From Suttonella ornithocola (GTDB taxonomy: Bacteria > Pseudomonadota > Gammaproteobacteria > Cardiobacteriales > Cardiobacteriaceae): a DNA stretch of 19,591 bases. The position numbers and the translations under genes are program-made. This document shows, piece by piece, positions 7,034-15,454 of this stretch. The stretch is taken from assembly GCF_001889065.1 (NCBI RefSeq), contig NZ_LWHB01000041.1, forward strand, positions 1 through 19,591. The letters are read 5' to 3'. The notes under the pieces are model-generated. The model did no database searches and had not been told where the DNA came from. It saw only the letters and a list, made by a program, of their open reading frames with translations. Position 1 is the stretch's first letter. Each line of letters starts with the position of its first letter.

Positions 7034-9118
7034 ATGACGAAAACGGTTTTAGTGGTTGGAACTCATGCGGGAGTTGGATTGACTTCTGCGGTAATGGGGA
7101 TTTTCCATGCTTTAGACCAAAAAGGTGTAAAGGTTGGCTTTTTTAAACCTGTATTGCAATATGCTGAAGGGCTAACAACAGATTTAAGTTATGATTTGAT
7201 GGCAAGATATGTGCGTGGTCAATCTCAGCCTTTAAGTCCAGAAGCTGTGCAAAAAGCGCTAGATACGCATTCTTTAGATGAGCTAATGGAGCTCTTGATT
7301 CAGCGTTTTGAAGCGGCAAAAGGCGATGCTGATATTGTGATTTTAGAAGGATTACTAGAAAGCTCTAACGTGCCTTATGCGAGTCAATTAAATCAGGCGG
7401 TTGCACGGGCATTAGATGCAGACGTGATTATTGTTGCTAGTGCAAAAATAGATTCTGCTGTGCGCTTAGAAAATCAGATTGATTTTGTTGCAGAAGAATT
7501 TGGCGGATACCGTAAAAAGCATTTGTTGGGTGCGGTTATTAATCATGTAGGAATTGAGAACGGATTGACAGCAGAAGCGGTTCGGCAATTAGGGAATTTT
7601 GCGCAAGGAAATTTCCGTTTGTTAGGTATGGTTCCTGAAAAATTAGAGCTTTCTGCTCCTAGAGTGAGTGATTTGCAAAAGCATTTAAACGCTACGGTTT
7701 TATTTGCTGGCGAAATGGCGCAAAGACGGGTGCAAGAGTTTGTGATGTTTGCCCGTACAGTTCCTAATGCTACTAAATATTTAATTCCTAATAATTGTAT
7801 TTTTTGTCCCGGTGATCGGGATGATGCATTAATGGCGGTAACTATTTCAGCATCCGCTGGAACGCAATTAGCGGCATTAGTACTGACTGGACCCACTGAA
7901 CCAAGTAAAACCGTCTTTGATTTATGTCGTCCGCTTTTAGAAAAAAGTGGTTTGCCATTGTTGCATATTGATTCAAGCAGCTGGGGATTAGTCGATAAAA
8001 TGAAAGGATTTAATCGCTATTTACCCGTAGATGATGAAGAGCGTATTCGTTTAACGCAAGAATTTTTCGCAGAACATATTGGTTCAGATTGGGCGCAAGA
8101 TTATCTTTTAACCATGCGTGAAAGCGTACTTTCACCAGCCTCTTTCCGCTATCAGCTTGTTAAGCAGGCAATCGCTGCTGGTAAGACGATTGTATTACCA
8201 GAGGGAGATGAACCGCGTACAGTAGTTGCAGCCGCTCAAGTCGCTGCTCGAAAAATGGCGAAATGCGTATTATTAGCTGAACCAGAAAGTGTCAAACGAG
8301 TGGCGGAACAACAAGGTGTTGAGCTTGGGGAAGGCATTGTTATTATCAATCCCGCAGATGTACGCGAAAATTATGTGGCGCGTCTGATAGAGTTGCGTGC
8401 AAAGAAAGGAATGACAGAATCGATTGCGCGTGAGCAATTAGAAGACAATGTTATGCTCGGAACGATGATGCTAGAAGCTGGCGAAGTTGATGGCTTAGTG
8501 TCTGGTGCGGTTCATACCACAGCAAATACGATGCGTCCGCCGTTACAAATTATTAAAACGGCGCCGGGAGCGAAAATGGTGTCATCCGTCTTCTTTATGT
8601 GTTTGCCAGATAAGGTTATGGTTTATGGAGATTGTGCTATTGTGCCAAAACCTGATGCCGATGAACTTGCGCAAATTGCCATTCAATCAAATGATACCGC
8701 AAAAGCTTTTGGTATTTCGCCTAAGGTTGCCATGATTTCTTATTCAACTGGAAGCTCTGGTTCGGGAGAAGAGGTTGAAAAGGTAAAAGCAGCAACGGAT
8801 AAGGTGAGAGAATTGCGTCCAGATATTATTGTTGATGGACCTTTGCAGTATGATGCTGCGGCTGTCGCTTCTGTCGCTGCCAGTAAAGCGCCGAATTCAC
8901 CCGTAGCTGGGCAAGCAACGGTTTTTGTATTTCCAGATTTAAATACGGGGAATACGACTTATAAAGCCGTTCAGCGGAGTGCAAATGCGGTATCTATGGG
9001 ACCAGTATTGCAAGGAATGCGTAAGCCTGTGAACGATTTGTCTCGCGGCGCGTTGATAGACGATATTATTTATACCATTGCTATTACGGCTGTGCAGGCA
9101 GCTCAAAATGATGCTTGA
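7034..9118 (+). CDS. pta: Phosphate acetyltransferase, long form
   Basis: Pta interconverts acetyl-CoA and phosphate with acetyl phosphate and CoA. With AckA it forms the acetate overflow and assimilation route and sets the acetyl phosphate pool. The 694-residue protein is the long, three-domain type. The N-terminal P-loop-like BioD-type domain has GTHAGVGLTS at 9-18, with Leu where a canonical P-loop has Lys, as in other Pta proteins. A central DRTGG-type domain follows. The C-terminal catalytic domain (about 370-690) carries LPEGDEPRTVVAAA, LVSGAVHTTANT, SYSTGSSGSG and DGPLQYDAA. AAGGA precedes the ATG by six bases. The end overlaps hisI by 11 bases, an arrangement that suggests translational coupling. 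Confidence 0.97.
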   Translation: MTKTVLVVGTHAGVGLTSAVMGIFHALDQKGVKVGFFKPVLQYAEGLTTDLSYDLMARYVRGQSQPLSPEAVQKALDTHSLDELMELLIQRFEAAKGDADIVILEGLLESSNVPYASQLNQAVARALDADVIIVASAKIDSAVRLENQIDFVAEEFGGYRKKHLLGAVINHVGIENGLTAEAVRQLGNFAQGNFRLLGMVPEKLELSAPRVSDLQKHLNATVLFAGEMAQRRVQEFVMFARTVPNATKYLIPNNCIFCPGDRDDALMAVTISASAGTQLAALVLTGPTEPSKTVFDLCRPLLEKSGLPLLHIDSSSWGLVDKMKGFNRYLPVDDEERIRLTQEFFAEHIGSDWAQDYLLTMRESVLSPASFRYQLVKQAIAAGKTIVLPEGDEPRTVVAAAQVAARKMAKCVLLAEPESVKRVAEQQGVELGEGIVIINPADVRENYVARLIELRAKKGMTESIAREQLEDNVMLGTMMLEAGEVDGLVSGAVHTTANTMRPPLQIIKTAPGAKMVSSVFFMCLPDKVMVYGDCAIVPKPDADELAQIAIQSNDTAKAFGISPKVAMISYSTGSSGSGEEVEKVKAATDKVRELRPDIIVDGPLQYDAAAVASVAASKAPNSPVAGQATVFVFPDLNTGNTTYKAVQRSANAVSMGPVLQGMRKPVNDLSRGALIDDIIYTIAITAVQAAQNDA

Positions 9119-9503
9119 TAATGCAAAATGGCTTGAGGCAGTTCGCTTTAATGCTGATGGCTTGGTTTGTGTGGTTACTCTAGATGCGGAAAGTGGCGCA
9201 GTATTGATGCAAGCGTGGATGAATAGGGAAACGTTATTAGAAACGGTCGCCATCGGTGAGATGGTCTATTATAGCCGTTCTCGAAAACAGCGCTGGCATA
9301 AGGGGGAAACCTCTGGTCATACGCAAGTGGTTGAGAATTTATGGTTAGATTGTGATGGAGATGCCGTTCTTGCTGTTGTTCATCAAAAGGGCGGTATTGC
9401 TTGTCATACGGGGCGGCATAATTGTTTTTATCGTTGTCTTGAAGACGGTGAATGGGTTGAAAAAGAGCCTGTTTTAAAATCACCAAAGGAAATTTATGGA
9501 TAA
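9108..9503 (+). CDS. hisI: Phosphoribosyl-AMP cyclohydrolase
   Basis: The third step of histidine biosynthesis: it opens the adenine ring of phosphoribosyl-AMP to give ProFAR. The 131-residue single-domain protein has the PRA-CH signatures VLMQAWMNRE, YYSRSRKQRWHKGETSGH, LDCDGDA (metal-binding Asp and Cys) and GGIACHTGRHNCFYR with the zinc-binding Cys pair. I chose the ATG at 9108, with 9111 as the alternative; the frame is open further upstream into pta, but homology begins only at WLEAVRFNADGLV. It overlaps pta by 11 bases and hisE by 8. Because hisI and hisE are separate genes here, this is not the fused HisIE of enteric bacteria. Confidence 0.95.
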   Translation: MMLDNAKWLEAVRFNADGLVCVVTLDAESGAVLMQAWMNRETLLETVAIGEMVYYSRSRKQRWHKGETSGHTQVVENLWLDCDGDAVLAVVHQKGGIACHTGRHNCFYRCLEDGEWVEKEPVLKSPKEIYG

Positions 9504-9810
9504 AAATGTTTTTGCCGTGCTAGAAGAAATGATAGCAAATCGTAAAACTGCTGAAACAAACATCAGTTATACTGCCCAACTTCTGCAAGGAAATATTGAT
9601 AAATTGCTGAAAAAAATTGGTGAAGAAGCGACAGAAGTCGTTATTGCCAGTAAAGGAGCTGAAAAATCAGAAGTGATTTATGAAAGCTGCGATCTTATTT
9701 ATCATTTAATGGTGCTTTGGGCGCGCGAAGGTATCACATTAAATGATATTTCTATAGAATTATCCCGTCGGTTCGGACAATCCGGACTAGAGGAAAAAGC
9801 TAATCGTTAA
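9496..9810 (+). CDS. hisE: Phosphoribosyl-ATP pyrophosphatase
   Basis: The second step of histidine biosynthesis: it releases pyrophosphate from phosphoribosyl-ATP and feeds HisI. The 104-residue protein is a typical all-alpha MazG-like HisE. The acidic metal-binding helices are visible as [14 protein letters not shown] and [13 protein letters not shown], followed by the C-terminal helix [19 protein letters not shown] precedes the ATG, and the start lies inside the last codons of hisI, an ATGGATAA overlap. tatA begins 16 bases after its stop. A hisE-tat neighbourhood is known in several proteobacteria. Confidence 0.95.
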   Translation: MDKNVFAVLEEMIANRKTAETNISYTAQLLQGNIDKLLKKIGEEATEVVIASKGAEKSEVIYESCDLIYHLMVLWAREGITLNDISIELSRRFGQSGLEEKANR

Positions 9811-9826
9811 CAATGAGAGAGTATTT

Positions 9827-10057
9827 ATGGGAATTAGTCCAATTCAATTACTAATTGTTTTAGTTATCGTCGTGTTAATTTTTGGCGGTAAACGCTTACG
9901 CAATTTAGGGTCTGATTTAGGTAGTGCTATCAATGGCTTTAAAAAAGAAATGAAAAATAATGAAGAAGAAAAGAATCAGCAAGAGCGTGTAACGCATCTA
10001 GAAGACAGTCGTATTATTGATGCAGAAGTGAAACACAAAGATGAAACAAAAGGTTAA
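9827..10057 (+). CDS. tatA: Sec-independent protein translocase subunit TatA
   Basis: The 76-residue pore or membrane-weakening subunit of the twin-arginine translocase, which moves folded proteins across the inner membrane. An N-terminal membrane helix ([20 protein letters not shown]) is followed by the conserved [21 protein letters not shown] hinge and amphipathic helix, split here as [12 protein letters not shown] and [11 protein letters not shown] highly charged, variable tail completes the protein. The start ATG follows an AGAGAG stretch. tatB begins two bases after its stop. Confidence 0.95.
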   Translation: MGISPIQLLIVLVIVVLIFGGKRLRNLGSDLGSAINGFKKEMKNNEEEKNQQERVTHLEDSRIIDAEVKHKDETKG

Positions 10058-10059
10058 AG

Positions 10060-10482
10060 GTGTTTGATATTGGCTTTTGGGAACTGGTAACGATTGCGAT
10101 AATTGGGATCGTTGTTGTTGGACCCGATAAGTTACCTGAAGTGGTGCGCAAAGTCATGGCAACTGTGCGTAAATTTCGTCGAATGTTTGATGATGTGAAA
10201 CACGATATTGAGCGTGAGCTAGAAATTGATGAAATGCGACGATATGTGGAAGAAACCGATATTCAAGAGCATATCCGAAAGTTAAATCAGTCCGTGATAG
10301 ATGGTGAAAAAGGCATCAAAACAGAGGGAAAAGCGATTTTAGATAGCCTTGATAAAGAGATTAAGTCGGTAGAAAAGACGATTAGTCATGCAGAAATTGA
10401 TGAATCAAGCCATACTCCGCCTGAAAAACCTATTAATCCCGAAGCAGAAAAAGACAGCGGCATCGAACATAAATCTTCTTAA
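10060..10482 (+). CDS. tatB: Sec-independent protein translocase subunit TatB
   Basis: TatB pairs with TatC to form the receptor for twin-arginine signal peptides. The 140-residue protein starts at a GTG two bases after tatA. It has the TatB-type N-terminus (MFDIGFWELVTIAIIGIVVV), then the GPDKLPEVVRK hinge that separates TatB from TatA, an amphipathic helix (RKFRRMFDDVKHDIEREL) and a long charged tail. The GTG start is supported by AAAGG about six bases upstream and by the conserved FDIGFWEL directly after it. Confidence 0.95.
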   Translation: MFDIGFWELVTIAIIGIVVVGPDKLPEVVRKVMATVRKFRRMFDDVKHDIERELEIDEMRRYVEETDIQEHIRKLNQSVIDGEKGIKTEGKAILDSLDKEIKSVEKTISHAEIDESSHTPPEKPINPEAEKDSGIEHKSS

Positions 10483-10488
10483 ATTTAT

Positions 10489-11259
10489 ATGACAAATCAA
10501 TCCATGGATGAAACAGACGATCGTGAAATGTCTGTGGTCGATCATTTAATTGAGTTGCGTAGTTGCATACTCTATATTCTTTTGGCGTTAGCATTAGTAT
10601 TTGTTGCTTTATTGCCGTTTAATCATCAGATTTATGACTGGTTTGCGCGTCCGGTATTAAATAATTTATTACCTGGTCAAAAAATGTTGGTTTATCAGCC
10701 AATTGATGCTTTTTTAACGCCGATTAAAGTTTGCTTGTTTGTTGCTGTATTGATAACGATTCCCTGGAGTTTGTATCAAATTTGGCGATTTATTGCGCCT
10801 GGAATGTATCGACACGAAAAACGTATGATGCTTCCTATTTTGGTCAGCGGAACGGCGCTATTTTATATTGGTGTGATTTTCGCTTATTTCGTAATTCTCC
10901 CATTGATGTTCGCTTTTTTATTGAAGCAAGGAACGGCGTTAACAGATGTTGCAGTGATGCCTGATATTACCAACTATCTAGGCTTAAGCTTAAAAATGTT
11001 TATGGCATTTGGTTTGGTATTTGAGGTGCCAGTTGCAACGGTTATTTTAGTGCAAATGGGTGTCGTTGAGATAAAAACACTTACTAGCAAACGACCTTAT
11101 ATTGTGTTAATTGCTTTTGTCGTTGGCATGGTGCTAACTCCTCCAGATATGTTTTCGCAAATTTTATTGGCAGTACCAATGTTAATTTTGTTTGAAGGTG
11201 GTGTGTTAGTAGCAAAATATTTACAAAAAAAGTCCGAGAAGAATCATGAGTCAGAATAA
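10489..11259 (+). CDS. tatC: Sec-independent protein translocase subunit TatC
   Basis: The multi-spanning core of the Tat receptor that recognises the twin-arginine motif. The 256-residue protein has the conserved cytoplasmic HLIELR at 19-24, about six hydrophobic membrane spans, FIAPGMYRHEKR (about 101-112, with the Glu that binds signal peptides in the first cytoplasmic loop) and FGLVFEVPV later. The ATG at 10489 lacks a clear ribosome-binding site; an in-frame ATG at 10504 is an alternative that still keeps HLIELR. Its 3' end overlaps the next gene, a halogenase-like oxidoreductase, by 14 bases. This physically couples the Tat genes to the aryl polyene segment. Confidence 0.95.
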   Translation: MTNQSMDETDDREMSVVDHLIELRSCILYILLALALVFVALLPFNHQIYDWFARPVLNNLLPGQKMLVYQPIDAFLTPIKVCLFVAVLITIPWSLYQIWRFIAPGMYRHEKRMMLPILVSGTALFYIGVIFAYFVILPLMFAFLLKQGTALTDVAVMPDITNYLGLSLKMFMAFGLVFEVPVATVILVQMGVVEIKTLTSKRPYIVLIAFVVGMVLTPPDMFSQILLAVPMLILFEGGVLVAKYLQKKSEKNHESE

Positions 11260-12496
11260 TGATGCAGATGTACTAATTATTGGTGCTGGTCCATCTGGAG
11301 CAGTCGCCGCTGCAGGTTTAGTTCGGTTAGGATATAAAGTATTAGTTTTAGAGAAAATGCACTTTCCTCGCTTTGTGATTGGTGAGAGCTTGTTGCCGTC
11401 TTTAATGCCAATGTTAGATGAAGTTGGGCTAGGTGATGCCGTTAGAGCAGGCGGTTTTCAACGCAAATTTGGCGCACGATTTACTTGGGGTGAGTGTAAC
11501 GTCTTTATTGATTTTCGGGATAATTTTGGAAATTTTAATGGCGAAGTTTATGAAGTTAAGCGTGCTGAATTTGATAAATTGCTCATTGATGCTGCTGAAG
11601 CACAAGGAGTAGAGGTATGCTATGGACAAACAGTCACAGATTGTCAAATAGATGAAAAAGGCGTTGTATTAGCTGTTGAATCAGAAAACGGAGAAAAATA
11701 TCAAGTTCGTGGGCAATTTGTTTTAGATGCGAGTGGTTACGGACGGGTATTGCCGCGTTTGCTCAATTTAGAAACGCCTTCTGACTTAAAACCTCGACAA
11801 GTCTATTCTGTTCATATTCGCGATAAGATTGATTCAGCAAATTATGATCGCGATTTGATTACATTAGCTACATTACCAAATGATAGACAAAAATGGATGT
11901 GGTTAATTCCTTTTTCAGATGGGACGGCTTCAACAGGCGTTTTAGGTACACCTGAAGAAATGGAATGTGAGAATCCTTTAGCGCAGATACGCGCACATGC
12001 TGATAAAGTCCCTTATTTTAAAGAAATTTTAGTTAATGCAGATTGGGAAATTGGCGCTCCTGTTCGGTGTTTTAAAAACTTTTCGGCGAATGTGAAAGCC
12101 TTATGCGGAGAGCGTTTTGCTTTATTAGGAAATGCAGCAGAGTTTTTAGATCCAGTTTTTTCTTCTGGCGTTGCTATTGCAGTATATTCTGCACGCTTAG
12201 CCACGCAATTATTAGACCGCCAATTTAAGGGCGAGCAGGTGGATTGGCAAACAGCTTTTGAAGAAGAAATGCGCTTTGGCATTCGGGTATTTAAAACTTA
12301 TGTAGATGGTTGGTATGATGGGCGTTTTCAAGATGTGATTTATTCAGTCAAAGACAGTCCTGATATCCGACGCTATATCAGTTCGATTTTGGCGGGCTAT
12401 GCTTGGGATAGAAGTAATCCGTTTGTAGTAGAACCGGAGCGACGATTGAATATGGTTGCGAATGCGATTAGGGAGTATGGTCTTGCGCACCCTTAA
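11246..12496 (+). CDS. Halogenase-like FAD-dependent oxidoreductase of the aryl polyene segment
   Basis: A 416-residue flavoprotein of the flavin-dependent halogenase/monooxygenase superfamily. The Rossmann FAD-binding motif is VLIIGAGPSGAVAAAG (9-24), followed by FPRFVIGESLLPS (40-52), the halogenase-type GES motif. GFQRKFGARFTWG has Lys74 in the place occupied by the catalytic lysine of flavin halogenases. WMWLIP (217-222) fits the WxWxIP halogenase signature, and LLGNAAEFLDPVFSSGV (about 293-309) contacts FAD. Related genes, often annotated as tryptophan halogenase or FAD oxidoreductase, occur in aryl polyene clusters next to DUF3261 and ketosynthase genes, as here. The real reaction is unknown: it may halogenate the aryl head group, hydroxylate it, or desaturate the chain. 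It overlaps tatC by 14 bases and the next gene by 20. No signal peptide is visible, so it should be cytosolic. Confidence 0.8.
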   Translation: MSQNNDADVLIIGAGPSGAVAAAGLVRLGYKVLVLEKMHFPRFVIGESLLPSLMPMLDEVGLGDAVRAGGFQRKFGARFTWGECNVFIDFRDNFGNFNGEVYEVKRAEFDKLLIDAAEAQGVEVCYGQTVTDCQIDEKGVVLAVESENGEKYQVRGQFVLDASGYGRVLPRLLNLETPSDLKPRQVYSVHIRDKIDSANYDRDLITLATLPNDRQKWMWLIPFSDGTASTGVLGTPEEMECENPLAQIRAHADKVPYFKEILVNADWEIGAPVRCFKNFSANVKALCGERFALLGNAAEFLDPVFSSGVAIAVYSARLATQLLDRQFKGEQVDWQTAFEEEMRFGIRVFKTYVDGWYDGRFQDVIYSVKDSPDIRRYISSILAGYAWDRSNPFVVEPERRLNMVANAIREYGLAHP

Positions 12497-13088
12497 AAAA
12501 TGCTGGTGTTTGCTTTTGATAACAGCTTGTGCCAGTAAAAATAACCTTTTATTACCGATCGTAGCGCCAACAGCGCACGAGGCTCGTTGGCAAATTGAAC
12601 AGGCGGAAACGCCTAGTTTGGTGGTAGCCGTTCCAGAAGGAAAAAATTGGCGTTGGGTGTGGACAGATGCTTTAGGCATTCCAATTGCTCGTCAAACATT
12701 AGTTAATCAGAAATGGGAAGAGGATGGACTATTACCGCCAAATGCGACGGCAAAGGCTTTATTTACCGCATTGATGATTTTGGATATGTCTAAAGAGGAG
12801 CGAGGAAAAGTTTTTCCAAACTTAGGTATGGGGATATCAAGTACGCTTTCTGATGTATTAGGAAAAAAATCTGAGATTAAAAAATCTTTTCATATTTTCA
12901 AGAGAACTGAGCAACCACCATCGGCATTTAAGCCTATACCATTATTATTTCTCTATACTTGTGTAGAAAAATTGAAAGAGGAACATTCAATAGTTTCACA
13001 GCTTGAACAGCAGTGTTCATCAAATACTACTATAGAGCTTACGCTCTATCCGAAACAAACCGTTTTAACCGTGCATCGTCTGCCATGA
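12477..13088 (+). CDS. DUF3261-type lipoprotein of the aryl polyene segment
   Basis: A predicted lipoprotein of about 203 residues. A short basic N-terminus and hydrophobic stretch lead to lipobox ITAC (LLLITACASKN). The body has RWQIEQAETPSLVVAV, WRWVWTDALGIPIARQ and DGLLPPNATAKALFTALM, and ends in a strand-rich tail (TTIELTLYPKQTVLTVHR). This pattern and its place between an FAD oxidoreductase and a ketosynthase match the DUF3261 lipoproteins of aryl polyene clusters, which are thought to help move the lipid product to the outer membrane. The start is uncertain: ATG 12477 is only one base from AGGGAG, while TTG 12483 has seven-base spacing and gives MRTLKKCW. Both keep the lipobox. It overlaps its upstream gene by about 20 bases and the next by 4. 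Confidence 0.7.
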   Translation: MVLRTLKKCWCLLLITACASKNNLLLPIVAPTAHEARWQIEQAETPSLVVAVPEGKNWRWVWTDALGIPIARQTLVNQKWEEDGLLPPNATAKALFTALMILDMSKEERGKVFPNLGMGISSTLSDVLGKKSEIKKSFHIFKRTEQPPSAFKPIPLLFLYTCVEKLKEEHSIVSQLEQQCSSNTTIELTLYPKQTVLTVHRLP

Positions 13089-14284
13089 GAATTTATCTTG
13101 AACAACCAGCCATTATCAGCGCACTGGGCAGTGGCGCACAAGAAACGCTAAACAGTCTCTTTTCGGATAAGGATACGCTTAGTCAAGAAGCGGGGTTTAT
13201 GCCTGATGCTGAGCAAGAGATGACTGTTGGGCGCGTGCATGAAACATTAGCAGATTTTCCCGAAGATACGCCAGAGTATTTAAAAAGCCGAAATAATCGT
13301 TTATTAGAAACGGCTTTACAACAAATTGCACCTGCAATAGCGCAAACGATTACGCTTTATGGCAAAGAGCGAGTAGCTGTCGTCTTAGGAACTTCTACCA
13401 CTGGCAGCGATGAAAATGAAATGGCATTTCGACGCTATGTAGAAGAAGGAACACCATGGGAAGAAACAGGCTATAGCCAAAATAAGCAATTATTAGCTTC
13501 GCCTGCGGTTTATTTGGCTTGGCGCTTTGGGATTGCATCGCCTGCTTATGGCATTTCAACAGCCTGCACCTCTGGGGCGAAAACGTTAATTTCTGCAGCG
13601 CGTTTATTGAAAAGCGGAATGGTAGATGCCGTTATTTGTGGTGGTGTTGATAGTCTATCGCCATTTACTTTAAATGGCTTTAATAGTTTATCGGTATTAT
13701 CTCCAACACCTTGTCATCCTTTTGGCGCAGATAGAAGTGGAATCAATATTGGAGAAGGGGCAGCAATTTTTATTGCAACTCGTGAACCAACGCAAGATAA
13801 AGTCCATTTAGCAGGTTATGGTGCTGGAAGCGATGCTTATCATATGTCCACACCTCGTCCAGATGGTGTAGGCGCATTAGCGGTTATGTCGCAGGCGCTA
13901 CATAAAGCAAAGCGTACTTCTCAAGAAATTGGCTGGATTAACGCACATGGAACAGGAACGCAAGCAAATGATGCGATGGAAGCTTTAGCCATTGAAAAAT
14001 TATTTGACGCATCCGTTCCAGTGACTTCGACGAAATCCCGTACAGGACATTGCTTAGGGTCAGCTGGTGCAATAGAAGCGGCGATTGCATGGCTAATTAC
14101 GGCAAAATCTACTAATCCTAATGCAAAATTACCGGCACAAGGATATTTGCTTGATCCCTCATTATCTGCCATTCATTTATCAACAGAAAATAATGAATTA
14201 AAGCATAGAAGGGTTTTGAGTAATTCTTTCGCTTTTGGCGGAAATAATACGGCTTTATTATTGGAGGTAGAAGATGATGATTGA
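13085..14284 (+). CDS. Beta-ketoacyl-ACP synthase, ApeO-like
   Basis: A 399-residue thiolase-fold ketosynthase that should condense malonyl-ACP with the growing acyl chain. The catalytic triad is intact: Cys161 in ISTACTSGAKT, His288 in NAHGTGTQAND and His322 in SRTGHCLGSAGAIEA, with Lys317 nearby. The C-terminal NSFAFGGNNTALLLE is also typical. The first-in-order ketosynthase of an aryl polyene KS-DH-KR-KS block is called ApeO in E. coli and Xenorhabdus; assignment here is by position and type. The ATG overlaps the upstream stop (ATGA), so I reject the longer open frame from 13013. FabB-type synthases of fatty acid synthesis are the alternative, but the neighbours argue against a housekeeping role. 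Confidence 0.85.
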   Translation: MRIYLEQPAIISALGSGAQETLNSLFSDKDTLSQEAGFMPDAEQEMTVGRVHETLADFPEDTPEYLKSRNNRLLETALQQIAPAIAQTITLYGKERVAVVLGTSTTGSDENEMAFRRYVEEGTPWEETGYSQNKQLLASPAVYLAWRFGIASPAYGISTACTSGAKTLISAARLLKSGMVDAVICGGVDSLSPFTLNGFNSLSVLSPTPCHPFGADRSGINIGEGAAIFIATREPTQDKVHLAGYGAGSDAYHMSTPRPDGVGALAVMSQALHKAKRTSQEIGWINAHGTGTQANDAMEALAIEKLFDASVPVTSTKSRTGHCLGSAGAIEAAIAWLITAKSTNPNAKLPAQGYLLDPSLSAIHLSTENNELKHRRVLSNSFAFGGNNTALLLEVEDDD

Positions 14285-14726
14285 GCCAGCCAGTCACTTA
14301 TTGCCTCAAAGTGGTCGTATGGCAATGATTAGCCGAATAGTTGAATATGGTGATAATTGGCTTTCGGCAGAAAGCGATATTGATGAGCAGCATATTTTTG
14401 TAGAAGAAGGTCAACTGCCGGCTTGGGCGGCGATTGAAATTATGGCACAGACTATCGCGGCTTTAGCAGGTGTTAGAGCGCAAGCACTAGGAGAACCGGT
14501 AAAAACAGGTTTTTTATTAGGGACAAGAAAGTTTAATGCTATTCAAGCAAGTTTTGCGGTTCCTTGTATTTTGAGAAGCGAAATAGAAGAAGCCATGATT
14601 GATGCAAATGGTTTTGGTGTTTATGCTTGTCGCTTATTAAATCAACAAAATATGCTTTTAGCAGAGGCAAATATTAATGTATTTTGCCCGCCGAATATTC
14701 AAGATTTTATTGGAGAGTCTTCATGA
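14274..14726 (+). CDS. Hotdog-fold 3-hydroxyacyl-ACP dehydratase, ApeP-like
   Basis: A 150-residue single hotdog domain, the size of FabZ/ApeP dehydratases, expected to remove water from 3-hydroxyacyl-ACP to make each conjugated double bond. It has LLPQSGRMAMISRIVEYG at the N-terminus, a likely catalytic His40 in DEQHIFVEEG and Glu55 in LPAWAAIEIMAQTIAALAG, the ApeP-type central-helix motif. It lacks the classical HFPGxP sequence of FabZ, as is usual for ApeP. GGAGG (14263-14267) lies six bases before the first of two ATG codons. The gene overlaps the upstream ketosynthase by 11 bases and the next gene by 4. The catalytic-residue assignment is by motif position only. Confidence 0.8.
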   Translation: MMIEPASHLLPQSGRMAMISRIVEYGDNWLSAESDIDEQHIFVEEGQLPAWAAIEIMAQTIAALAGVRAQALGEPVKTGFLLGTRKFNAIQASFAVPCILRSEIEEAMIDANGFGVYACRLLNQQNMLLAEANINVFCPPNIQDFIGESS

Positions 14727-15454
14727 TGACAGAAACTGTTTTGGTAACAGGTTCAAGTCGCGGAATTGGACGAGCAATTGCCTTAAATGCGGCAAAAGAG
14801 GGTTATGATGTGGTTTTACATTGCCGTAACCGCCGTGAATTAGCCGAACAAGTAGCTAAAGAAATCCACGAGCTAGGAATAAATACCCGTATTTTACAAT
14901 TTGATGTTGCGAATCGTGAGGCAGCTAAAGCTACGTTGGAAGCTGATATTGAGCAAAATGGTGCTTATTATGGCGTAGTATTAAATGCCGGTTTGACGCG
15001 AGATAATGCTTTTCCTGCTTTTACCGATGAAGATTGGGATAGTGTTCTAAGAACCAATTTAGATGGTTTTTATAATGTTTTGCATCCGCTGATTATGCCG
15101 ATGATTAGAAGACGAAAAGCCGGTCGAATTATTTGTATGGCATCGGTTTCAGGATTGGTAGGGAATCGCGGGCAAGTGAATTATAGTGCTTCTAAAGCCG
15201 GATTGATTGGTGCAGCAAAAGCATTGGCAGTTGAGTTGGCAAAACGCAAAATTACCGTCAACTGCGTTGCTCCCGGACTCATTGAAAGCGATATGATTGA
15301 TGAAAATGTGCCAGTCGCGGAAATTTTAAAAGCAATTCCTGCCGCACGAATGGGAACAGCAGAAGAAGTAGCGCATACAGTCGCTTTTCTGCTTTCTAAG
15401 CAAGCGGCTTATATTACCCGACAAGTTATTGCGGTTAATGGTGGTCTATGCTAA
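14723..15454 (+). CDS. 3-oxoacyl-ACP reductase (FabG family), ApeQ-like
   Basis: A 243-residue short-chain dehydrogenase that should reduce the 3-keto group of the growing acyl chain with NADPH. It shows the cofactor motif TGSSRGIG (9-16), VLNAG in place of NNAG, Asn112, and the catalytic Ser141, Tyr154 and Lys158 (in MASVSG and NYSASKAGLIG), with VAPGLIESDM downstream. Arginines after the first strand (HCRNRRE) favour NADPH. I chose the ATG at 14723 because GGAGAG lies five bases upstream and the start overlaps the dehydratase stop; the longer frame from 14684 adds no homologous sequence. It sits in the KS-DH-KR-KS order of aryl polyene clusters, so a dedicated reductase rather than the housekeeping FabG is likely. 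Confidence 0.88.
   Translation: MMTETVLVTGSSRGIGRAIALNAAKEGYDVVLHCRNRRELAEQVAKEIHELGINTRILQFDVANREAAKATLEADIEQNGAYYGVVLNAGLTRDNAFPAFTDEDWDSVLRTNLDGFYNVLHPLIMPMIRRRKAGRIICMASVSGLVGNRGQVNYSASKAGLIGAAKALAVELAKRKITVNCVAPGLIESDMIDENVPVAEILKAIPAARMGTAEEVAHTVAFLLSKQAAYITRQVIAVNGGLC

Noticed and set aside
3736..7580. Repeated GAAGCGGT words as DNA-uptake sequences
   Set aside because: Only a few copies occur, mostly inside coding regions, with no longer shared core and no inverted pairing; consistent with chance codon use.
13013..13084. Longer start for the first ketosynthase
   Set aside because: The extra residues lie inside the end of the DUF3261-type gene, show no family similarity, and the ATG at 13085 makes a normal ATGA overlap.
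14684..14722. Longer start for the FabG-like reductase
   Set aside because: The SDR family begins at TVLVTGSSRGIG, and the ATG at 14723 has a good ribosome-binding site.
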